From Sciurus carolinensis (Eukaryota; Chordata; Mammalia; Rodentia; Sciuridae): a stretch of 64,000 nt of DNA. A program made the position numbers and the translations under genes. Below are positions 56,965-64,000 of this stretch, one piece after another. Where the stretch lies: NCBI RefSeq assembly GCF_902686445.1, contig NC_062228.1, forward strand, positions 67,560,648 to 67,624,647, in the 5' to 3' direction. Position 1 is the first letter of the stretch; every line of letters starts with the position of its first letter. The notes under the pieces were generated by a model that was not told where the DNA came from, made no database searches, and was given only the letters and a program-made list of their open reading frames with translations.

Positions 56965-58602
56965 TAATAGAGTAAAATATAGGACACCATGATCAAGTGG
57001 GGTTCATCCCAGGGATGCAAGGTTGCTTCAACATTCAGAAATCAACAAACATAATTCATCACATCAATAGGCTTAAAGATAAGAATCATATGATCATCTT
57101 GATAGATGCAGAAAAAACATTTGACAAAGTACTGCACCTCTTCATGTTTCAAATACTAGAAAAACTAGGAATAACAGAAACACAGATCAACATTGTTTTT
57201 ATGCTTAGCCCAAGGCCAATATAATTCTAAATGGAGAAAAATTGAAAGCATTTTCCTCTGAAAACTGGAACACAACAGAGATACCCTCTTTCACCACTTC
57301 TCTTCAACATAGTCATTGAAACTCTAATGAGTAATTAGAAGAAATAAATTTAAAGGAATATGAATAGGAAAAGAAGAGCTCAAACTATCACTATTTGCCA
57401 ACAACATGATGCTGTACTTAGAAGATCCAAAAAATCCACCAGAAAACATCTAGAACTAACAAATAAATTCAGCAAAGTAGCAGAATATAAAATCAACACT
57501 CACAATAAAATGCATTTCTGTACATCAGTGATGAGTCCTTTGAAAGAGAAATTGGAAAATGACCCTATTAACGATAGCCTCAAAAATACTTGGAAATCAA
57601 CCTAACCAAAGAGGTAAAAGATCTCTACAATGAAAAGTACAGAATGCTAAAGAAAGAAATTAAAGAAGACCTTAGAAGAAGGAAAGATCTCCCTTGTTCT
57701 TTGATAGGCAGATTAATATTGTCAAAATGGTCATACTACCAAAAGTGTTATGCAGATTCAATGCAATTCCAACTAAAATATCAATGACATTCTTCATAGA
57801 AATAGAAAAAGCAATCATGAAATTCATTTAGAAAAATAAGAGAGCCTGAATAGCAAAAACAGTCCTTGGCAAGAAGAGTGAAGCAGGAAGCCTCACACTA
57901 CCAGAACTTAAACTATACTACAATACTATAGTAATAAAAATGGAATGGTATTGGTACCAAAATAGACATGTAGACCAATGGTACAGACTAGAGGACACAG
58001 AGACAAACCCACATAAATACAGTTATTTCATATTAGACAAAGATACCAAAAACATACATTGGAGAAAAGATAACTGCTTCAACAAATGGTGCTGGGAAAA
58101 CTGGAAATCCACATGCAGCAAAATGAAATTAAATCCCTCTCACCCTGCACAAAGCTCAACTCCATGTGGATCAATGACCTAGGAATTAGACCAGAGATCC
58201 TGCATCTAATAGAAGAAAAAGCAGGTCCAAATCTTCATCATGTTGGCTTAGGACCTGACTTCCTTAGTAAGACTCCTAGAACTCAAGAAATAAAATCAAG
58301 AATCAATAAATGGAATGAATTCAAACTAAAGAACTTCTTCTCAGCAGAGGAAACAATTAATAACCCGAAGACAGAGCCTACAGATGGGAAAAAATCTTTG
58401 TCATGTGCATGTCAGGTAGAGCACTAATCTTCAGGATATATGAAGAACTCAAAAAACTGAACACCTCCGAAAAATGAACCAGTCAATAAATGGGCTAAGG
58501 AACTGAGTAGATACTTCATAGAAGATATACATTCAATCAACAAATATATGAAAAATGTTCAACATCTCTAGCAATTATAGAAATGCAAATCAAAACTACT
58601 CT
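56965..58602 (+). mobile_element. Old L1 ORF2 fragment, interrupted by a younger L1
   Basis: Coding sequence of the L1 reverse transcriptase and C-terminal regions, collinear with 62440-64000 of the young copy but with many stops and frame changes. The catalytic FADD motif reads FANN here (around 57397-57408), which would abolish polymerase activity. It stops at 58602, where the young L1 5' UTR begins in the same orientation, so this older copy was the insertion target. Confidence 0.93.
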
Positions 58603-58604
58603 AG

Positions 58605-59686
58605 GCGATCCAAGATGGCGGCCTAGAGGGAGACTGCACCCCCAGTCGCTCCAGAACCCAGGAGTTAAGAAGGGGAGGCATTGAGAGACTCGGACTGAAA
58701 TATAGCCACAGGTGAGTCTGCCCACTGGGTAAAGCTCGGCCTGGGTGGCAGGCCCAGATAGAGGTGGCTTATCGGAGCCGGGCAGGGCAGCTAGAGTCAT
58801 CCACAGGCAGCCCTGTGCACTCCGGCGGTGGGCCCCGCCCACACAGCCAGCTTCTCCAGGTTCTCGGAACAAAACTGGCCCGCTAGTGAGAGCCTTTCTG
58901 ACCAGAACAAGCTCTGAGTCCCGGAGCCAGTGCAGTGCAATGTACTCCGGCACACAAGCAGCTTCAGGGACCAGGATAGGGCAGCCAGAGACCTCCCCAA
59001 GTAGCCTGGACCCCTGCAGTGGGAGGTGCCTTCCAAGGCTAGCTTCTCAGACCAGACCGCCCAGTGAGAGGTTTTCTACATAGAACCAGCCACAAGTCCC
59101 CGAACCAACGGAGAGCTTCGATCTGCAAGCAGCCTCTGGGATCAGGGCAGGGCAGCCAGAGACCTCTTCAGGCAGCTCTGCCCACTCCGGCTGCAGGCTC
59201 TCTTCACGGGGCGATCCAAGATGGTGGCCTAGAGGGTGACTGCACCCCCAGTCACTCCAGAACCCAGGAGTTAAGAAGGGGAGGCATTGAGAGACTTGGA
59301 CTGAAATAGAGCCACAGGTGAGTCTGCCCACTGGGTAAAGCTCGGCCCGGGTGGCAGGCCCAGATAGAGGTGGCTTATCGGAGCTGGGCAGGGCAGCTAG
59401 AGTCTTCCCAAGGTAGCCTTCCACACTCCGGCAGTGGGCTCCTCCCACAAGGCCAGCTGCACGGTGCAGGCCCACAGTGAGAGCATTTCCGCACAGAACC
59501 AGTTCCAAACCGTGGAACCAGTAGGGGGCTAGGGGCAGTTTTCTTTGGATGTGCTGCTTTATCAGATTCCTCCAAGACATCAGGCTACTGAAGGCTGGGA
59601 GGTGATACACTGGAAATCTAACGGGATACTATAAGCCAATAGCGGAAAACTGCAATATCTCAGGATCCCACTGACAGCTGACCAAT
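58605..59686 (+). promoter_or_regulatory. L1 5' UTR with two tandem 606-bp promoter units
   Basis: Unit 1 starts at 58605 and unit 2 at 59211, each with GCGATCCAAGATGG. CAAGATGGCGGCC in unit 1 (58611-58623) is a YY1-type site; unit 2 has CAAGATGGTGGCC (59217-59229), a CpG-to-TpG change. Each unit repeats the adjoining 180 bp closely. Within unit 1, three subrepeats start GGGCAGC(T/C)AGAG near 58783, 58979 and 59149. YY1 positioning at L1 5' ends is known in human L1; the monomer interpretation is by analogy with rodent L1 monomers. Confidence 0.85.
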
Positions 59687-60734
59687 ATGAGAAAACAAGG
59701 GAAGAAAATGTCCCAAACAAACCTAGATACTACATCAATAAAACCCAATGACAGCACAGCAGAAGAAATGTCAGAAAGGGAGTTCAGAATGTACGTAATT
59801 AAAACGATCAGGGGAGCTAATGAGGAGATGAAAGAGCAAATGCAGGCATTGAAGGAGGAGATGAAAGAGCAAATGCAGGCATTAAACGATCGCACCAATC
59901 AACAGTTAAAAGAGCAAATACGGGAAGCAAGAGATCATTTCAATAAAGAGTTAGAGATACTGAAAAAAAAAACAAACTGAAATACTTGAAATGAAGGAAA
60001 CAATAAACCAAGTTAAAAACTCCATAGAAAGCATAACCAATAGGATAGAACACCTGGAAGACAGAACCTCAGACATTGAAGACAAATTATTTAATCTTGA
60101 AAGCAAAGTTGGCCAAACAGAAAAGATGGTAAGAAATCATGAACAGAATCTACAAGAATTATGGGATATCATGAAAAGGCCAAATTTAAGAATTATTGGG
60201 ATTGAGGAAGGCTTAGAGAAACAAACCAAAGGAATGAACAATCTATTCAATGAAATAATAACAGAAAATTTCCCAAATCTGAAGAATGAAATGGAAAAAC
60301 AAGTACAAGAGGCTTATAGAACTCCAAACATACAAAATTACAACAGACCCACACCAAGGCACATTATTATGAAAATACCTAACATACAAAATAAAGACAG
60401 AATTTTAAAGGCCGTGAGAGAAAAGAATCAAATTACATTCAGAGGGAAACCAATAAGAATATCAGCAGATTTTTCAATCCAGACCCTAAAAGCTAGAAGG
60501 GCCTGGAACAACATATACCAAGCCCTGAAAGAAAATGGATGCCAACCAAGAATCTTATACCCAGCAAAACTTACCTTCAAATTTGACAATGAAATAAGAT
60601 CCTTCCATGATAAACAAAAGCTAAAGGAATTTACAAAAAGAAAGCCAGCATTACAGAACATTCTCAGCAAAATATTCCATGAGGAAGAGATGAAAAACAA
60701 CGATGCAAATCAGCAACAGGAGGAGCTAGCCTAA
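59687..60734 (+). CDS. L1 ORF1 protein, one frameshift
   Basis: ORF1p is a trimeric RNA-binding chaperone of the LINE-1 ribonucleoprotein. The first part (59687-59980) holds a basic N-terminus and the start of the coiled coil, with an 11-residue tandem repeat (EEMKEQMQALK / EEMKEQMQALN). The second part (59991-60734; its frame is open from about 59973) carries the rest of the coiled coil, the RRM (RPNLRIIGIEEG) and the C-terminal domain (ARRAWNNIYQALKENGCQPR, KLTFKFDNEIRSF). The parts are out of frame by one nucleotide at a run of ten A (59963-59972). One A fewer would join them, so this is either a real slippage mutation or a homopolymer sequencing error. Joined length would be about 348 residues, normal for ORF1p. 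Confidence 0.92.
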
Positions 60735-60765
60735 AGGAATAGCCAGATAAAGGAGAAACCAAATC

Positions 60766-62373
60766 ATGTCAAAAACAAATATGAGTCAATTGACTGGGAA
60801 TACAAATCATATCACAATAATAAACCTGAATGTCAATGGCCTGAATTCATCAATCAAAAGACACAGACTGGCAGATTGGATTAAAAAGAAAAATCCAACA
60901 ATATGCTGCCTGCAAGAGACTCATCTCATAGAAAGAGACACCCATAGACTAAAGGTGAAAGGATGGGGAAAAACATACCATGCACATGGACACAGCAAAA
61001 AAGCTGGAGTATCCATCCTCATTTCAGATAATGTGCACTTCAAACCAAAACTAGTCAGAAGGGATAAAGAAGGACATTACATGCTGCTTAAGGGAAGCAT
61101 AAATCAGCAAGACTTAACAATCATAAATATCTATGCCCCGAACATTGGCTCATCCACGTACGTCAAACAAATCCTTCTCAATTCCAGAAATCAAATAGAC
61201 CACAACACAATAATACTAGGTGATTTTAACACACCTCTCTCACCACTGGATAGATCGTCCAAACAAAAATTGAATAAAGAAACTATAGATCTCAACAACA
61301 CAATCAACAATTTAGACTTAACGGACATATATAGAATATACCATCCAACGAAGAGTGAATACACTTTCTTTTCAGCAGCACATGGATCCTTCTCTAAAAT
61401 AGACCATATTTTATGCCACAAAGCTACTGTTAGCAAATACAAGAAGATAGAGATACTACCTTGTACTCTATCAGATCATAATGGATTGAAATTAGAAATA
61501 AATGACAGAATAAAAAACAGAAACTTCTCCAATACCTGGAGATTAAATAATACACTATTATATGATGAATGGATAACAGAAGACATCAGGAGGGAAATAA
61601 AAAAATTCTTAGAAGTAAACGAGAACAAAGACTCATCATATCAAAATCTCTGGGATACTATGAAAGCGGTACTTAGAGGAAGATTTATTTCATGGGGTGC
61701 ATTCAAAAAAAGAAGTAGAAATCAACAAATAAACGACTTAACACTACAGCTCAAAGCGCTAGAAAAAGAAGAGCAGACCAATACCAAAAGTAGTAGAAGA
61801 CAGGAAATAGTTAAAATCGAAATCAACGAAATTGAAACAAAAGAAACAATTGGAAAAATTAACAAAATAAATAGTTGGTTCTTTGAAAAAATAAATAAAA
61901 TTGATAAACCCTTAGCCACACTAACAAAGAGAAAGAGGGAGAAAACTCAAATTACTAAAATTCGTAATGAACAAGGAAACATCACAACAGACATGAGTGA
62001 AATACAAAACATAATTAGAAGCTATTTTGAAAATCTATACTCCAACAAAACAGAAAACCTCGAAGACATCAACAAATTTCTAGAGACATATGAATTACCT
62101 AAACTGAACGAGGAGGACATACACAACTTAAATAAACCAATTTCAAGCAATGAAATAGAAGAGGTCATCAAAAGCCTACCAACAAAGAAAAGTCCAGGAC
62201 CAGATGGGTTCTCAGCCGAGTTCTACAAAACCTTTAAAGAAGAGCTCATTCCAATACTCCTCAAACTATTCCATGAAATAGAAGAGGAGGGAACCCTCCC
62301 AAACTCGTTCTATGAAGCCGATATCACCCTGATACCTAAACCAGAAAAGAAAATTTCAGACCAATATCCTTAA
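60766..62373 (+). CDS. L1 ORF2 part 1: endonuclease and RT N-terminal half
   Basis: ORF2p nicks target DNA and reverse-transcribes L1 RNA. This 535-codon part opens with the AP-type endonuclease. Expected active-site residues lie in [34 protein letters not shown] and [12 protein letters not shown]. The Z region and the start of reverse transcriptase follow ([30 protein letters not shown]). It ends prematurely at TAA (62371-62373) after a frame change in the A-rich stretch near 62344-62353. Conserved codons [13 protein letters not shown] continue in another frame. Confidence 0.94.
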   Translation: MSKTNMSQLTGNTNHITIINLNVNGLNSSIKRHRLADWIKKKNPTICCLQETHLIERDTHRLKVKGWGKTYHAHGHSKKAGVSILISDNVHFKPKLVRRDKEGHYMLLKGSINQQDLTIINIYAPNIGSSTYVKQILLNSRNQIDHNTIILGDFNTPLSPLDRSSKQKLNKETIDLNNTINNLDLTDIYRIYHPTKSEYTFFSAAHGSFSKIDHILCHKATVSKYKKIEILPCTLSDHNGLKLEINDRIKNRNFSNTWRLNNTLLYDEWITEDIRREIKKFLEVNENKDSSYQNLWDTMKAVLRGRFISWGAFKKRSRNQQINDLTLQLKALEKEEQTNTKSSRRQEIVKIEINEIETKETIGKINKINSWFFEKINKIDKPLATLTKRKREKTQITKIRNEQGNITTDMSEIQNIIRSYFENLYSNKTENLEDINKFLETYELPKLNEEDIHNLNKPISSNEIEEVIKSLPTKKSPGPDGFSAEFYKTFKEELIPILLKLFHEIEEEGTLPNSFYEADITLIPKPEKKISDQYP

Positions 62374-63065
62374 TGAACATCGACGCAAAAATTCTCAACA
62401 AAATTTTAGCAAATCGCATACAAATATATATTAAAAAGATAGTGCACCACGATCAAGTGGGTTTTATCCCAGGGATGCAAGGTTGGTTCAACATTCAGAA
62501 ATCAATAAATGTCATTCACCATATCAACAGACTTAAAGTTAAGAATCACATGATTATTTCAATAGATGCAGAAAAAGCATTCGATAAAATACAGCATCCC
62601 TTCATGCTCAAAACACTAGAAAAAATTGGGGTAGTGGGAACATTCCTTAACATTATAAAGGCAATCTACACTAAGCCCATGGCTAATATCATTCTAAATG
62701 GTGAAAAACTGAAAGCGTTCCCCCTAAAATCTGGAACAAGGCAGGGATGCCCTCTTTCACCACTTCTATTCAACATCGTCCTTGAGACTCTAGCCAGAGC
62801 AATCAGACAAACCAAAGAAATTAAAGGGATACGAATAGGAAAAGAAGAACTCAAACTATCCCTGTTCGCTGATGACATGATTATATATTTAGAGGAACCT
62901 GGAAATTCCACCAGAAAACTTTTAGAACTCATAAGTGAATTCAGTAAAGTAGCAGGTTACAAGATCAATGCTCATAAATCCAATGCATTTTTATACATAA
63001 GTGATGAATCTTCAGAAAGAGAAATTAGGAAAACTACCCCATTCACAATAGCCTCAAAAAAATAA
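62352..63065 (+). CDS. L1 ORF2 part 2: reverse transcriptase core
   Basis: Continues ORF2 in the next frame. It contains [50 protein letters not shown] and the catalytic [13 protein letters not shown] with both Asp intact (about 62858-62890). It ends at a stop just after a run of seven A (63055-63061). Conserved codons [14 protein letters not shown] resume in a shifted frame immediately after. Confidence 0.94.
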   Translation, partial: NFRPISLMNIDAKILNKILANRIQIYIKKIVHHDQVGFIPGMQGWFNIQKSINVIHHINRLKVKNHMIISIDAEKAFDKIQHPFMLKTLEKIGVVGTFLNIIKAIYTKPMANIILNGEKLKAFPLKSGTRQGCPLSPLLFNIVLETLARAIRQTKEIKGIRIGKEELKLSLFADDMIIYLEEPGNSTRKLLELISEFSKVAGYKINAHKSNAFLYISDESSEREIRKTTPFTIASKK

Positions 63066-64000
63066 AATACTTGGGAATCAATCTCACAAAAGAGGTGAAA
63101 GACCTCTACAATGACAACTACAGAACACTAAAGAAAGAAATTCAAGAAAACCTTAGAAAATGGAAAGATCTCCCATGTTCCTGGATAGGCAGAATGAATA
63201 TTGTCAAAATGGCTATACTACCTAAAGTGCTATACAGATTCAATGCAATTCCAATTGAAATCCCAATGATGTACCTTGCAGAAATAGATCAAGCAATTAT
63301 GAAATTCATCTGGAAGAATAAAAAACCTAGAATAGCTAAAGCAATCCTCAGTAGCAAGAGCGAAGCAGGGGGTATTGCAATACCAGATCTTCAACTCTAC
63401 TACAAAGCAATAGTAACAAAAACGGCATGGTATTGGTACCAAAATAGACAGGTAGATCAATGGTACAGAATAGAGGACATGGACACAAACCCAAATAAAT
63501 ACAATTTTCTCATACTAGACAAAGGTTCCAAAAATATGCAATGGAGGAAATATAGCCTCTTCAACAAATGGTGCTGGGAAAACTGGAAAACCATATGCAA
63601 TAGAATGAAATTAAACCCCTATCTCTCACCCTACACAAAACTCAACTCAAAATGGATCAAGGACCTCAGAATCAGACCAGAGACCCTGCATCTTAGAGAA
63701 GAAAAAGTAGGTCCAAATCTTCAACTTGTTGGCTTAGGATCAGACTTCCTTAACAGGACTCCCATAGCACAAGAAATAAAAGCAAGAATCAACAACTGGG
63801 ATAGATTCAAACTAAAAAGCTTTCTCTCAGCAAAGGAAACTATCAGAAATGTGAAGAGAGAGCCTACGGAGTGGGAGAATATCTTTGCCAACCATACCTC
63901 AGATAGAGCGCTAATTTCCAGAATCTATAAAGAACTCAAAAAACTCTACACGAAGAATACAAATAATCCAATCAACAAATGGGCTAAGGAAATGAACAGA
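63066..64000 (+). CDS. L1 ORF2 part 3: thumb and C-terminal region (open at edge)
   Basis: Frame beginning [20 protein letters not shown] stays open to the last base, through [54 protein letters not shown] and INKWAKEMNR. The Cys-rich C-terminus lies beyond the window. No stop appears in about 310 codons, supporting recent insertion. Confidence 0.92.

Larger units (their letters stand above)
58603..64000 (+). mobile_element. Young, nearly full-length L1 (runs off right edge)
   Basis: Autonomous LINE layout: 5' UTR with two tandem promoter units (58603-59686), ORF1 (59687-60734), a 31-nt inter-ORF gap, ORF2 from 60766 past the window end. Endonuclease and reverse transcriptase motifs are intact. 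Only three frame disruptions are seen, two in A homopolymers and one in an A-rich stretch, which marks it as much younger than every other L1 here. The 3' end and target duplication are outside the window. Confidence 0.95.

Noticed and set aside
59047..59610. 187-codon minus frame over the L1 5' UTR, like an antisense ORF0
   Set aside because: An antisense ORF0 is known only in some primate L1s; here the length follows from the tandem promoter units and no similarity is recognised.

Overview
The window is mammalian nuclear DNA, most probably from a squirrel-related rodent (Sciuridae). It has CpG-island promoters, spliced genes with GT..AG introns, vomeronasal receptor relics and many interspersed repeats. 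The species call is inferred from the dominant SINEs: single tRNA-derived ID-like units and composites in which a 7SL/B1-like unit is joined to an ID-like unit (B1-dID type). It also rests on one LINE-1 lineage present as both old and young copies.

Layout: 0-4.3 kb holds the 5' part of a KRAB zinc-finger gene on the minus strand (gene A: CpG-island promoter, a 39-bp exon and a 127-bp KRAB exon; the finger exon lies left of the window). 4.3-18 kb is repeat-filled, with L1 3' ends, SINEs, MaLR-type LTRs and LTR-like relics. It ends in a decayed third copy of the same KRAB-ZNF promoter (17.2-18.5 kb, minus). 18.65-23.33 kb is a 4.68-kb LTR retroelement with two LTRs, primer-site and purine-tract candidates and a 5-bp target duplication, but no recognisable gag/pol. 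24.4-25.8 kb is an L1 fragment. 27.5-29.9 kb is one side of a rearranged segmental duplication whose partner is at 47.9-49.9 kb. A broken V1R gene follows at 32.9-33.8 kb.

36.0-44.4 kb contains the only complete protein gene, KRAB-ZNF gene B (plus strand, four coding exons that join in phase, about 591 residues, 11 intact C2H2 fingers). 44.5-56.9 kb is repeats, the partner duplication, a solo LTR with a 6-bp target duplication, a Tigger-type DNA transposon fossil and a second, more decayed V1R pseudogene. 57.0 kb to the end is an old L1 ORF2 fragment into which a young, nearly full-length L1 has inserted. The young L1 has two tandem 606-bp promoter units, ORF1 and ORF2, and runs off the right edge.

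Genes A and B are close paralogues facing away from each other. Together with the promoter relic they share a promoter layout (ZNF143/STAF-like site, CCAAT box; ETS site clear in A and B) and an unusual KRAB box. KRAB-ZNF genes interleaved with V1R pseudogenes resemble the zinc-finger clusters at human 19q13.4. That correspondence is inference. I saw no wholly new system. The best leads are the L1 promoter architecture, a telomere-like G-rich tract in an L1 3' UTR, the structurally complete but apparently coding-free LTR element, and the shared KRAB-ZNF promoter module.
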